This document shows, one piece after another, positions 26,487-34,933 of a DNA stretch of 64,000 nucleotides. Under the pieces are notes generated by a model. The model was not told the DNA's origin. It saw nothing but the letters and a program-made list of their open reading frames with translations, and did no database searches. Within the stretch, counting starts at the first letter, position 1. Each line of letters opens with the position of its first letter. This DNA comes from CBDDFV01 sp965227335 (GTDB lineage: Bacteria > Planctomycetota > Phycisphaerae > Phycisphaerales > SM1A02), in NCBI GenBank assembly GCA_965227335.1, contig CBDDFV010000002.1:1-64000 (forward strand), given 5' to 3'. Position numbers and translations under genes: made by a program.

Positions 26487-26515
26487 TTGCACCGTCGTCC
26501 GGCCCGATCTACTGT
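26487..26515 (+). promoter_or_regulatory. Candidate housekeeping promoter for the VCBS/ASPIC gene
   Basis: TTGCAC (26487-26492), a 17-bp spacer and TACTGT (26510-26515). The predicted leader is about 85 nt. Confidence 0.55.
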
Positions 26516-26605
26516 CGGGGAACGCACGACGCCGGTCGTTTGTGACCAGCGCCCCCCACCGTGCGGCAGGTGTGTTTTCGCGCCCGTCGCGTCCAGTGTG
26601 TGGGG

Positions 26606-28378
26606 ATGACAATGCGGAATCTGAATGGTGTGTTCGCCGCTCTTCTGTGCGGCGTGATGACCTCGGCCGGCGCCCTGGCGGGCGACGGGTCGCCGGTGTT
26701 CGTGGAGCGCTCGACGGAACTGGGGGCCGCGGCGTCGCACGAGCCGACGTTCGCGTTCATGACGTCGCAGGTGCCGCTGGCGCCGATGACGTCGGGAGGA
26801 TCGGTCGGCGACTTCGACAACGACGGCGACCAGGATCTGCTGGTGATCGGCGGCGGGGCGGAGCCGGACCGCCTGTTCATCAACTACGCGAACGACCCCG
26901 AGGCGCCGGTCGCCTTCGTCGACGAGGCGGCGGAGCGCGGGTTGCTCGTGAATCACATGGGGATCGCGGCGGCGGTCGGGGATTACAACAACGACGGCTG
27001 GCTCGACATCTTCATGACGAGCCTGGGACCGGCGGGCGATCTCGTCTCCATCGGCGATCATCTGCTCTACCGCAACAACGGCGACGGGACGTTCACGGAT
27101 GTCGCGGCGGCGGCGGGCGTGGACACCACCGCGACGATCTTCGGCGACGGCATGGGCGCCGCGTGGGGCGATTACGACCTCGACGGCGATCTCGATCTCT
27201 ACGTCACGGGCTGGACGATGGGGATTGCGAATCGGCTGTTCCGCAACAACGGGGACGAAACCTTCACCGACGTCACCGAGTCCGCGGGCGTGGAGGACGG
27301 GTTCATCCGCGGCTTCTCGCCGCGCTTCGCGGATCTCGACGGCGACCGGTATCCGGAGCTCATCGTGGCGGCGGACTTCGGCACGAGCCGGTACTTCGTC
27401 AACAATCGTGACGGGACGTTCACGAACATGACGATCCCGGCCGGCGTCGGGCTTGACGGCAACGGGATGGGACACGTGCTCGGCGACTTCAATCACGACG
27501 GCCGCTTCGACTGGTACGTCACGTCGATCCACAGCGAGGCGCCGATCCCGCCGAACGTACCGGGGACCGGCAACATGCTCTACCTCAACGCCGACACCCA
27601 CGAGTACTACGAGCAGTCGATTCCGTATCTCTGCAACGACGGCGGCTGGGGATGGGGCGTGGTGGCGGTCGACATCAACCTCGACAGCTTCGAGGACATG
27701 ATCGAAACCAACGGCTGGGTCCAGCACGCGCAGTTCACCAATGAACAGTGCTTCGTCTACCTGCACGACGGCGTCGGCGGTTTCGACGAGATCGGGGCAC
27801 TGTGCGGCGTCACGCACGACCTCATGGGGCGCGGCCTGCTGAACTTCGACTACGACCTCGACGGCGATCAGGACGTGGTTGTCTTCACCAACCAGGGACC
27901 GCTGCACTTCTACGAGAACATGAGCCCGCTCGAGAACGGCTGGCTGCGGGTGCTGCTCGACACGGACGAAAACCCCCGGCTCGCCCCCAACGGCTACGGC
28001 GCCGTCGTTCGCGCCACGTTCGAAGCGGGCGTGGGGCCCGTGACCCGCCACCGGATCGTGAGCGGCGGCATGACGTATGTCGCGCAGAGCGAACTCAGCG
28101 CCCACTTCGGCCTCGGCGGCGCACGGGTCGTGACCGGCCTCCGGGTCGAGTGGCCGGACGGCACCGTCACGACGCTCAACGACATTGCACCGAACCAGAC
28201 GATCACCGTGTCCTCCGGCTACCGGAGCGACCTGACGGGCGATGATCACGTCGACGCCTCTGACCTCGCGATGCTGCTGGCGCGGTTCGGTTCGGCGAAC
28301 GCGGCCGCGGACCTGAACGCGGACGGCGTCGTCGACGCAGCCGACATCGCCGTGCTGATCGAGAACTGGAATTCATGA
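26606..28378 (+). CDS. Secreted VCBS/FG-GAP propeller protein with ASPIC/UnbV and dockerin-like domains
   Basis: About 590 residues. The signal peptide ends near GALAGD. The body has repeated calcium-binding propeller blades: GDFDNDGDQDLLVIGG, GDYNNDGWLDIFMTS, GDYDLDGDLDLYVTG, DLDGDRYPELIV, GDFNHDGRFDWYV and DYDLDGDQDVVVF. An ASPIC/UnbV domain follows (RHRIVSGGMTYVAQSE, HFGLGGARVVTGLRVEWPDG), as in CRTAC1-like proteins. The last 50 residues are a dockerin-like repeat pair (DLTGDDHVDASDLAMLLARFG and DLNADGVVDAADIAVLIENW). It is an extracellular, probably adhesive or polysaccharide-associated protein. The start may instead be the ATG at 26612, which has better spacing to GGGGA. Long propeller proteins of this type are abundant in planctomycetes. 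Confidence 0.9.
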   Translation: MTMRNLNGVFAALLCGVMTSAGALAGDGSPVFVERSTELGAAASHEPTFAFMTSQVPLAPMTSGGSVGDFDNDGDQDLLVIGGGAEPDRLFINYANDPEAPVAFVDEAAERGLLVNHMGIAAAVGDYNNDGWLDIFMTSLGPAGDLVSIGDHLLYRNNGDGTFTDVAAAAGVDTTATIFGDGMGAAWGDYDLDGDLDLYVTGWTMGIANRLFRNNGDETFTDVTESAGVEDGFIRGFSPRFADLDGDRYPELIVAADFGTSRYFVNNRDGTFTNMTIPAGVGLDGNGMGHVLGDFNHDGRFDWYVTSIHSEAPIPPNVPGTGNMLYLNADTHEYYEQSIPYLCNDGGWGWGVVAVDINLDSFEDMIETNGWVQHAQFTNEQCFVYLHDGVGGFDEIGALCGVTHDLMGRGLLNFDYDLDGDQDVVVFTNQGPLHFYENMSPLENGWLRVLLDTDENPRLAPNGYGAVVRATFEAGVGPVTRHRIVSGGMTYVAQSELSAHFGLGGARVVTGLRVEWPDGTVTTLNDIAPNQTITVSSGYRSDLTGDDHVDASDLAMLLARFGSANAAADLNADGVVDAADIAVLIENWNS

Positions 28379-28424
28379 GGCGGCGCGGCGTCGATCGCCG
28401 CGACCGCTGACGGTGGGAAGTACG

Positions 28425-28430
28425 TATGAT
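28425..28430 (+). promoter_or_regulatory. Candidate near-leaderless -10 element (TATGAT)
   Basis: TATGAT lies nine bases before the ATG at 28440, and no ribosome-binding site is visible. Confidence 0.4.
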
Positions 28431-28439
28431 CCACCCCGG

Positions 28440-29198
28440 ATGAAGCTCGATCCCCGCCACTACTTCGATGACCTCGCGTCAACCTACGATCGTTTCCGCC
28501 CGGGCTATCCGGCGGAAGCGATCGCGTGGGTGATGAACGGACTGCCGGACACGCCGCGCGTCCTCGACGTCGGCTGCGGCACGGGCATCTCGTCCCGTCT
28601 GCTCGCGGCCGGCGGCGCGGGAGCGGTGGTCGGGATCGATCCGTCGCCGGGCATGCTGGAGCTCGCGCGGCAGGCGACCGACGAGCCGCGCATCACCTAC
28701 GCGACGGGCCAGGGCGAATCGACCGGACAGCCGGACCACGCGTTCGACCTCGTCGTGTGCGCACAGTCATTCCACTGGTGTGATCGCAACCGGTCGCTGT
28801 CCGAGTTCCGTCGGGTGCTGCGTCCGGGCGGACGACTCGCCCTGCTGTGGAACGTGGGCGATCACGCGGATTCGTTCACCGCGTCGTACCAACGCGCCGC
28901 GTTTGTCGCCCAGCTCGATGCGGAGCGGCGCGGCGTCGTGGTGCGGTATGGTCGTTCGGCGGATCCGGGCGGAGCGGGCTGGTTCGGCGACATCGCCCGT
29001 CAGCGGTTCTTCAACCCGCATGAACTCACGCGCGACGACTTGCGAGGCCGATTCGAGAGCGCTTCGTATTGTCCGCCGGCGGGACCGCTGCGGATGAAGC
29101 TGGAGCGGCTGCTCGACGAGGCGTTCGAGCGTTACTGCCGGGACGGCCGCGTCACGATGCGTCAGTACTGCATCGCGACGATTGCGACGGCGATCTAG
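28440..29198 (+). CDS. Class I SAM-dependent methyltransferase
   Basis: A 252-residue cytoplasmic methyltransferase of the UbiE/methyltransferase-11 type. Motif I is VLDVGCGTGISSRLLA, followed by the acidic residue in VVGIDPSPGMLELAR. The post-motif region is FDLVVCAQSFHWCDR and motif III is LRPGGRLALLWN. The substrate cannot be told from sequence. An upstream GTG at 28413 would add nine residues but has no support, and the ATG at 28440 matches the usual start just before HYFDDLASTYDRFRPGYP. It converges with the 3D-domain gene with nine bases between stops. Confidence 0.88.
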   Translation: MKLDPRHYFDDLASTYDRFRPGYPAEAIAWVMNGLPDTPRVLDVGCGTGISSRLLAAGGAGAVVGIDPSPGMLELARQATDEPRITYATGQGESTGQPDHAFDLVVCAQSFHWCDRNRSLSEFRRVLRPGGRLALLWNVGDHADSFTASYQRAAFVAQLDAERRGVVVRYGRSADPGGAGWFGDIARQRFFNPHELTRDDLRGRFESASYCPPAGPLRMKLERLLDEAFERYCRDGRVTMRQYCIATIATAI

Positions 29199-29207
29199 GC
29201 CGCGAAC

Positions 29208-29924
29208 TCAGCGTCGTTGTCGATGGTTGGTGCGGAAGCCGTTGGGTTCGCCGTCGGCGTATTCCCAGACGATGACGTCGATGTTCTGAACGCCCCACTG
29301 CCGGGCGATGGCGTGGGTGGGGTACAGGACGTCGAGTCGGCGGCCCTTGATCTTGCCGCCGCGATCGAGGACGGGGACGACTTCGCCGTCGTGGTAGCCG
29401 TCGATGGAGACGAGGGCGCCGAAGGGGAGGACGCGGGTGTCCGCCGCGACCATCTTCATGTCGTTCGTCCAGACGGAGTACCCGCTCGCGGTGACGCCGT
29501 CGGCGTGGGCGCCGCACGAACGTTCATCGGGCGAGTACGCGGTGACACGCATGGGGATCATGCGGACGGGCCGGATGGGCCGGCCGTTGAACCAGCGGAT
29601 CTCATCGGGATCGACGCCGGCGGGGAGAGCGATTGCGTCGGCATCATCGGGACGGGCGTCGTCCGCCGCGTCGTGGGTGAAGTCGAGTTCAACGGGGGAG
29701 AGATCCAGACCGGATTCCGCGTTGGCGACGGGCGTCGCGGCGGCGCGGTCGAGTTCGAGCGTCGAGATGGTGGTCGGCGCGACCAGCATGGGCCCCGCGG
29801 GTTCGGCGCGAAGCAGCGACCCGGCGCCGGCGGCGAGCGTGAGCGCCATCACCCCGATGGCGGCGGTCGCGACGCGGCGGCGTACGGAGGGCGCACTGGG
29901 CGTCCAGTCGTGGTCAGCTCTCAT
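29208..29924 (-). CDS. Exported 3D-domain (double-psi barrel) protein
   Basis: A 238-residue protein. GGGAAAGAG precedes the ATG at 29924. A membrane anchor or signal segment (VATAAIGVMALTLAAGAGSLL) is followed by an Ala/Asp-rich linker. The C-terminal 3D domain has MRVTAYSPDERSCG, ASGYSVWT, LPFGALVSI and the three aspartates around VPVLDRGGKIKGRRLDV. The domain is shared with the MltA lytic transglycosylase C-terminus and with resuscitation-factor-like proteins, where it binds or cleaves peptidoglycan glycan. It probably acts on the cell wall. The usual DRGGAIKG and RLDVY signatures are nearly intact. It diverges from the TauE-like permease gene. Confidence 0.87.
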   Translation of the reverse strand: MRADHDWTPSAPSVRRRVATAAIGVMALTLAAGAGSLLRAEPAGPMLVAPTTISTLELDRAAATPVANAESGLDLSPVELDFTHDAADDARPDDADAIALPAGVDPDEIRWFNGRPIRPVRMIPMRVTAYSPDERSCGAHADGVTASGYSVWTNDMKMVAADTRVLPFGALVSIDGYHDGEVVPVLDRGGKIKGRRLDVLYPTHAIARQWGVQNIDVIVWEYADGEPNGFRTNHRQRR

Positions 29925-30020
29925 GACTCTTTCCCAAGCCAGCGGACGCGATTCGCGACAGACCTGCCCACCACAGACGCGTCTGGTCACGATCGGAAGT
30001 CGACCGCCGGAGTACAGGAC

Positions 30021-30048
30021 ACTATATCCCCGCTCGGAGGGCGGGCAA
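30021..30048 (-). promoter_or_regulatory. Candidate promoter of the 3D-domain gene
   Basis: On the minus strand TTGCCC (30043-30048), a 16-bp spacer and TATAGT (30021-30026). The predicted leader is about 90 nt. Confidence 0.5.
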
Positions 30049-30260
30049 GGCAATCCACGAGTCTCGATGCGTGGAGGGTCGCCCGAAACGGCGTGTCGTA
30101 CTGACGGATCCAGGTCAGACGACGCGGCTCCGGGGGACGCCTCGAATGCGATTATCGTCTCACCTGTCGCTATCGGCGCATCCGGCGCCGGCATTCACCG
30201 GACCGGCCGACTTTCCCCAAAACGCACAGACAGCCCCCGGCAATGGGCGGGCGGATCCTC

Positions 30261-30266
30261 TACACT
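30261..30266 (+). promoter_or_regulatory. Candidate leaderless -10 element (TACACT)
   Basis: TACACT lies eight bases before the ATG at 30275, with no Shine-Dalgarno sequence. Confidence 0.35.
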
Positions 30267-30274
30267 CCGCCCGC

Positions 30275-31060
30275 ATGACCCCGGACGAGATGGCATGGCT
30301 GGTGGGTATCGGACTCGTGGCGGGGGTGCTCGGCGGGCTGCTTGGCATTGGTGGGTCAACCGTGATGATCCCGGCGATGGTGGTGCTCCTGAAGGAGGAG
30401 CAGCATCTGGCCGCCGCGGCGGCGATGATCGTGAACGCGGCGATCGCGATTCCGTCCGTGACCCGGCATCAGCGGGCCGGGGCGGTGCACTGGCCGCTGG
30501 TCGGTCGTCTGGCGGGGTTCGGCATCGTGATGATCATCGTCGGGGTGTTCTGTTCCAACCTGATGCCGGAGCAGGCGTTGCGGAGCGTTTTTGGCGTCTT
30601 CCTGCTGTACGTCGTGGCGACGAACACGCAGAAGCTCATCGCGAACGCGCCGGAGCCGGAGTTGCACCACGAGCGGACGGGATGGCTGCCGGCGGGGGTC
30701 GTGGGATCGATCACGGGATTCGCGGCGGGGGTTCTCGGGATCGGCGGCGGGGCGATCTGCGTGCCGCTGCTCCAGAAGGTCTGTCAGCTGCCGCTCCGTC
30801 GCTGCATCGCCGCGTCGGCGGCGCTGATGTGCATCACGGCGGGGTTCGGTGCGTTCGTCAAGAACTGGAGTCTGGCCGATCTGCCCGGCGATCTCTCCTG
30901 GCAGCGGAGTCTGCTGCTGGCGGGCCTGCTTACCCCCACCGCGATCATCGGGGGTCTTGTCGGCGCGACGCTCACGCACGTGGCCCCGATCAAGGTGATC
31001 CGGCTCGCGTTCATTCTGCTGATGGGGTTTGCGAGTCTGAAGATGTTCGGGGTGGTGTGA
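30275..31060 (+). CDS. TauE/SafE (TSUP) family membrane permease
   Basis: A 261-residue membrane protein with about eight helices. The internal repeat typical of the family is clear: GLVAGVLGGLLGIGGSTVMIP in the first half and GFAAGVLGIGGGAICVPLL in the second, each with the GxGGG-like loop. TSUP proteins export sulfite, sulfoacetate or other organosulfur anions, but the substrate here is unknown. The ATG at 30275 is chosen because it begins directly at the first helix. The gene stands alone on its strand before htpX. Confidence 0.9.
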   Translation: MTPDEMAWLVGIGLVAGVLGGLLGIGGSTVMIPAMVVLLKEEQHLAAAAAMIVNAAIAIPSVTRHQRAGAVHWPLVGRLAGFGIVMIIVGVFCSNLMPEQALRSVFGVFLLYVVATNTQKLIANAPEPELHHERTGWLPAGVVGSITGFAAGVLGIGGGAICVPLLQKVCQLPLRRCIAASAALMCITAGFGAFVKNWSLADLPGDLSWQRSLLLAGLLTPTAIIGGLVGATLTHVAPIKVIRLAFILLMGFASLKMFGVV

Positions 31061-31144
31061 GGGGGTCAGCCGAGGATCGCGGGCGGAATTTCGCGTCGGC
31101 GTCGCCAATAATGCCGCGACGACGTTTCCTGTGAGGATTTCGCC

Positions 31145-31987
31145 ATGAACTCGACCTTCGGCAACAACATGAAGACCGTCCTGCTCCTCGGGGCTCTGTT
31201 CGGGCTGGTGGTGTGGGTGGGCTCGTTCTGGGGGATGAACGGGATGATCATCGCCGGCGTGATCGCGGTGGTGATGAACTTTCTCGCGTGGTGGAAGTCG
31301 GACACGATCGCCATCGCCGCGATGCGGGGGCGGGAGGCGGACATGCAATCCGCGCCCGAACTCTGGAACATGGTCGACCGGCTCGCCCAGCGGGCGCAGC
31401 TTCCGACGCCGCGGGTCTACATCTGCCCGCACGAGGCGCCGAACGCATTTGCGACGGGGCGCAATCCACGTCACGCGGCGGTGGCGGTGACGCGTGGCGC
31501 GCTCGAGTTGCTGCGTCCGAACGAACTGGAAGGCGTGATGGCGCACGAACTGGCGCACATCAGGAACCGGGACACGCTGACCTCGACGATCGCCGCGACG
31601 GTGGGCGGTCTGTTCAGCATGATGGCGCAGATGGCGTTCTTCTTTCGTCCGCAGGGGCGGGACGGGGTGAATCAGCTGATGATGATCGTGGCGGTGTTCG
31701 TCGGCATGATCGGCGCCGCGCTGATCAAGTCGATGATCAGTCGTTCCCGTGAGTTCGTGGCGGACGCAGACGGCGCGCGGATCGCGGGGTCGCCGGACGG
31801 GCTGATCAGTGCGTTGCAGAAGCTGGACCAGGTGTCGAAGCGGGTGCCGCTGCGTCAGCCGAACCCGGCGATGAACAACATGTTCATCGTGGAGCCGTTC
31901 ATGGGGAAGACGCTGACGAATCTGTTCGCGAGTCATCCGCCGACGTCGGACCGGGTGCGGGCGTTGCGGTCGCTGGATCTTCGGTAG
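31145..31987 (+). CDS. htpX: Membrane zinc protease HtpX
   Basis: A 280-residue M48B protease. Two N-terminal membrane helices are followed by the zinc site HELAHIRNRD (the two His and the catalytic Glu) and the third ligand Glu in REFVADADGARIAG. Two further hydrophobic segments (TIAATVGGLFSMMAQMAFFF and LMMIVAVFVGMIGAALI) separate them, as in E. coli HtpX. It degrades misfolded membrane proteins under envelope stress. GAGGA precedes the ATG at good distance. Its last 89 bases are also the 3' end of the plsC-like gene on the other strand. Confidence 0.95.
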   Translation: MNSTFGNNMKTVLLLGALFGLVVWVGSFWGMNGMIIAGVIAVVMNFLAWWKSDTIAIAAMRGREADMQSAPELWNMVDRLAQRAQLPTPRVYICPHEAPNAFATGRNPRHAAVAVTRGALELLRPNELEGVMAHELAHIRNRDTLTSTIAATVGGLFSMMAQMAFFFRPQGRDGVNQLMMIVAVFVGMIGAALIKSMISRSREFVADADGARIAGSPDGLISALQKLDQVSKRVPLRQPNPAMNNMFIVEPFMGKTLTNLFASHPPTSDRVRALRSLDLR

Positions 31988-32750
31988 ACGTGACCGCGTC
32001 GGACGCGGGTTCGAGCTCCCAGTAGGGCTGATCGGCGGGACCGGGCCTGGGTGCGCGGCCGCGGGATTTCGCGCGAATCGTCGCCCGCCGTTCGAGACGC
32101 ATCTCCTCGATCGTGTGTCGGATCGACTCGAGGATTTCCTCGCCGTCCATGCCGTCGAAGGCCTCGGGCGGGATCGGTTCGCCGAAGGCCACGCCGATCC
32201 AGCCGCGCAGGTACGGGCGGGAACGCTCCTTCGGGAAGACGTCGTAGACCCCTTCGAGGGCGACGGGGACGATGGGGACTTTCGAACGGGTGATGATGAG
32301 CGCGGCGCCTTTGCGGAAGGGCCGGACGGTTCCGTCGGGGGTGCGGGTGCCTTCGGGGAACAGGAGGACCTGGGCGCCGCGTTCAAGTTCGGCGAGTCCG
32401 GCCTTCATCGCCGCGAGGTCGCCGCGCCGGGCGTCGCGATCGATGGGGATGATGCCGATGGACTTGATGATGCGTCCGAAGACGGGCGCGTCGAGGAGGG
32501 AGCGCCGGGCGATGGGCGTGGGCGGCCGGTCCGCCGCGAAGCAGCCCATGACGGGCGGATCGAAGTGCGACTGATGGTTGGAGATGTAGATGAACGCGCC
32601 GTCATGCGGGATGTTTTCGACGCCGACGACCTGGGCGCGGTAGAGGAGCCGGGCGATGCGACGGAAGATCCAGGCGACGCCCGTCCACCAGAAGTAGAGC
32701 CGGAAGCGTGACCAGCCGGGGGCGCGGCGTGAGGGCTGGAGCATCTTCAT
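31899..32750 (-). CDS. plsC: 1-acyl-sn-glycerol-3-phosphate acyltransferase (PlsC family)
   Basis: A 283-residue membrane-associated acyltransferase that makes phosphatidic acid. It has the catalytic NHQSHFD motif (the His and Asp of HX4D), a hydrophobic N-terminal segment, IPIDRDARR, and the acyl-acceptor motif LLFPEGTRTPDG followed by VPIVPVALEG. The C-terminal 60 residues are a polar Pro/Thr/Ser-rich tail, and it is this tail that overlaps htpX in antisense. A GTG at 32753 is an alternative start. It follows cmk by five bases, the cmk-plsC order known from other phyla. Confidence 0.93.
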   Translation of the reverse strand: MKMLQPSRRAPGWSRFRLYFWWTGVAWIFRRIARLLYRAQVVGVENIPHDGAFIYISNHQSHFDPPVMGCFAADRPPTPIARRSLLDAPVFGRIIKSIGIIPIDRDARRGDLAAMKAGLAELERGAQVLLFPEGTRTPDGTVRPFRKGAALIITRSKVPIVPVALEGVYDVFPKERSRPYLRGWIGVAFGEPIPPEAFDGMDGEEILESIRHTIEEMRLERRATIRAKSRGRAPRPGPADQPYWELEPASDAVTSTEDPATATPAPGPTSADDSRTDSSASSP

Positions 32751-32755
32751 CACGG

Positions 32756-33493
32756 TCAGGCGTCTGACTCGACCGCCGCGCGGACGGCCTGTTCGAGTGC
32801 ATCGACGACTTCATCGAGGGTGAGCACGCCGGTGTCGATGTCAACCGCCCCTTCGGGCCGGACGAGCGGGCCGTCGTCGCGGGTGGAGTCGAGTCGGTCG
32901 CGTTGTTCGATGTCGCGTCGGATGCGGGCCCGATCGACGTCTTCCCCCGCGTCGGCGAGTTGGGCGATGCGTCGTTCGGCGCGAACGGCGGCGTCGGCGT
33001 GCAGGTAGAAGCGTACGGCGGCGTCGGGAAAAACCACGGAGCCCTGGTCCCGTCCTTCGGTGACGAGACGCGGATGTCGGGCGGCGATGTCGCGTTGGAG
33101 GTCGACCATGACGGCCCGCACTTCGGGCTGGGCGGCGACGATGGAGACGATGGACGAGACATCGAGGGCGCGGATCGCGTCGGTGGCGTCCCGCGTCCCG
33201 AGCATCACACGGGGCGGATCCGCGGTCCAGTCGAAGTGAAGTCGGGCCGCGCGAATTGCGGCGGCGAGCGTGGCGCCGTCGGCGGGATCGATGTCGTCAT
33301 CGAGGGCGAGTCGGGCGGCGGCGCGGTACATCGCCCCGGTGTCGAGGAATTCCAGCCCGAGCCGCTGTGCGAGTCGGTGGGCGACGGTGGACTTGCCGGT
33401 GCCGGCGGGCCCGTCGATGGTGATGATGAGCGGCGCGGGGTCGGCCATGGCGGGACGTGGGGACGGTCGATCGGCGGTGGAGGGCGGCGTCAT
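32756..33493 (-). CDS. cmk: Cytidylate kinase
   Basis: A 245-residue P-loop kinase that phosphorylates CMP and dCMP using ATP. It has Walker A IDGPAGTGKSTVAHRLA, the substrate-binding DTGAMYRAAA, VTEGRDQGSVVFPDA with the conserved Arg and Asp, and the lid region RDIEQRDRLDSTRDDGPL. Length is typical. The ATG at 33493 overlaps the stop of the preceding TIM-barrel gene (ATGA), giving translational coupling. A second ATG at 33448 lies closer to the P-loop and could also serve. The gene is followed immediately by plsC, so nucleotide and phospholipid steps share a transcript. Confidence 0.95.
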   Translation of the reverse strand: MTPPSTADRPSPRPAMADPAPLIITIDGPAGTGKSTVAHRLAQRLGLEFLDTGAMYRAAARLALDDDIDPADGATLAAAIRAARLHFDWTADPPRVMLGTRDATDAIRALDVSSIVSIVAAQPEVRAVMVDLQRDIAARHPRLVTEGRDQGSVVFPDAAVRFYLHADAAVRAERRIAQLADAGEDVDRARIRRDIEQRDRLDSTRDDGPLVRPEGAVDIDTGVLTLDEVVDALEQAVRAAVESDA

Positions 33494-34299
33494 TCTTCTT
33501 CGCCGGCGCCTTCGTCTTCGATGGCGGCCTGGAGGAGGTGGCGGGCGGTTTCGATGTCGTTCATCGCGCTCTTGTCCTTGCCCCGGTAATCGATGGCGAG
33601 GGTGTTGACGAAGCCGACGGAGCGGATGGTGTCGACACATTCACGGAGGTCATAGCCGACGTGTTCGCCCTTCTTGTTGAAGCCGCCGATGGTGGCGTGA
33701 ATGGCCCCGGCGTACGGCGCGAGCTTGCGAAGCGTCTGGACGAGGTCGCCGGAATCCGCGGCGTGCTTGAAGCTCGGCAGCGATCCGATGCGGAAGCCGC
33801 CGACGCGCTTGATGAGGTCGGTGAGTTCGTCGGCGGATTCGGCGACGCCGTCGCCCGGGGCGAGGAGGAGGTTGACCTCCATGCGGTCCATGGCGCGCAT
33901 GATGTCGCGGAGGGCGTCGGCGGTGTTCTCGTAGTTCTCGTCGGTGGCGTCGCCCTGGCAGCGGATGGCGAGGGCGTTACAGCCGAGGCGGTTGGCGGCG
34001 ATGATGAGCCGTTCCACGCGATTTCGAGCCTCGGCGGCGACCGCTTCATCGCTCGCGCCGAAGGCGAGCGGCTGATCCTCGACCAGGACGAGACAGGGGC
34101 AGCCGGCCTTGTCGGCGGCGTCGCGAAGCTGGTCGAGATCGGTGAGCGACCAGCCGGCGAGCATCGCGGCGCCGATGTTGAGGCCACGCAGATCGAACTG
34201 CTCCATCGCGAGGGCGGGCAGCTTCAGCACGGCGGTCTTGGGATCCCCGTTCTTGGGAACGAGCGGACCGGGATCGTTGACAGCGAGGGTGAGGAGCAT
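33490..34299 (-). CDS. Xylose-isomerase-like TIM-barrel protein
   Basis: A 269-residue protein with the pattern of sugar-phosphate isomerase/epimerase barrels: DLRGLNIGAAMLAGWSL, LGCNALAIRCQGDA, VGGFRIGSLPSFKHAADSG and AGAIHATIGGFNKKGEHVGYD near the end. The Glu usually found after the fourth strand of this family seems to be replaced (VNLLLAPGDG), so catalysis by the standard two-metal mechanism is doubtful. It is the first gene of the coupled set with cmk and plsC. An orphan terminator lies about 250 bases upstream of its start. Substrate unknown. Confidence 0.75.
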   Translation of the reverse strand: MLLTLAVNDPGPLVPKNGDPKTAVLKLPALAMEQFDLRGLNIGAAMLAGWSLTDLDQLRDAADKAGCPCLVLVEDQPLAFGASDEAVAAEARNRVERLIIAANRLGCNALAIRCQGDATDENYENTADALRDIMRAMDRMEVNLLLAPGDGVAESADELTDLIKRVGGFRIGSLPSFKHAADSGDLVQTLRKLAPYAGAIHATIGGFNKKGEHVGYDLRECVDTIRSVGFVNTLAIDYRGKDKSAMNDIETARHLLQAAIEDEGAGEEE

Positions 34300-34841
34300 G
34301 GGGGTCCCTGGGGGAGGAGCGTGACGCGAGAGGGCAGTCTACTCGCGGAGCGCCGCCGCGCGAACCCGGCCCGAGCGTGCAACGACGCGCTGAACCGCCG
34401 GCGCGGCCGCCCGAGAACGGTCTTCCCGAGCGAGGCGACATCATTCGGACACCATCCCCCGTTCCCGGCACTGCCTCAGCCTGCGCCTCGGTGTGATGCA
34501 CGGAATGGAGGCGGTCCGCCCGCGGGCGTGGCGTGGGCGGCGCCCAAAAGAGAAAACGCCGGCAACTGTTGCCGACGTTTTCCGGAGGGGAGAAAGATCC
34601 AATAGGAAGACCGCAAGGATGGTTATCCTTGGGTGATGATAGGGTGACACATGTGTGTGGAATCGGCAAGTGATTTTTCCCGGCAATTTCCCCAGCTTAC
34701 CAGCACCCAGCCCCCTCCAGTCGCCCGATATCGCGGGTCAGGAATCGATAAACAGCATGTTTCGAGGAACTTGCATGAACACATCGACGTGATGCAAATT
34801 GTTCGCAGATTGGGCGTTTCAACGTAGATCGAATGGGACGG
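34300..34841. other. Large intergenic region with an orphan terminator
   Basis: No gene is supported. It contains the hairpin at 34543-34581 and a perfect AAGGAT/ATCCTT hairpin near 34614-34629. An AT-richer stretch (about 34600-34830) is unlike the surrounding DNA and looks regulatory. Confidence 0.5.
34543..34581 (-). terminator. Orphan intrinsic terminator or attenuator
   Basis: AAAACG-CGGCAA pairs with TTGCCG-CGTTTT (34553-34565 with 34569-34581, one mismatch). On the minus strand it is followed by TTTTCTCTTTT. No minus-strand coding gene ends here. It lies about 250 bases upstream of the 33490-34299 start, so it could be an attenuator in that leader or the end of a small RNA. Confidence 0.55.
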
Positions 34842-34869
34842 TTGTCCGCGCGTGGGGAGGATCTATGAT
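34842..34869 (+). promoter_or_regulatory. Candidate promoter of gcvH
   Basis: TTGTCC (34842-34847), a 16-bp spacer and TATGAT (34864-34869). The predicted leader is about 58 nt. Confidence 0.5.
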
Positions 34870-34933
34870 GTCCGTCCGAGTTCCGTCCCGACGTTCCCGG
34901 ACCTCCCTTCCAGCCCCCTTCGGAGCCTGTTCC

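Larger units (their letters stand above)
29925..30274. other. Divergent promoter region
   Basis: No gene is seen in these 350 bases. They hold the minus-strand promoter at 30021-30048 and the plus-strand hexamer at 30261-30266. Confidence 0.5.

Noticed and set aside
34300..34933. Glycine riboswitch ahead of gcvH
   Set aside because: The leader after the candidate promoter is only about 58 nt, too short for a glycine aptamer, and no tandem GGAGA-type core is visible.
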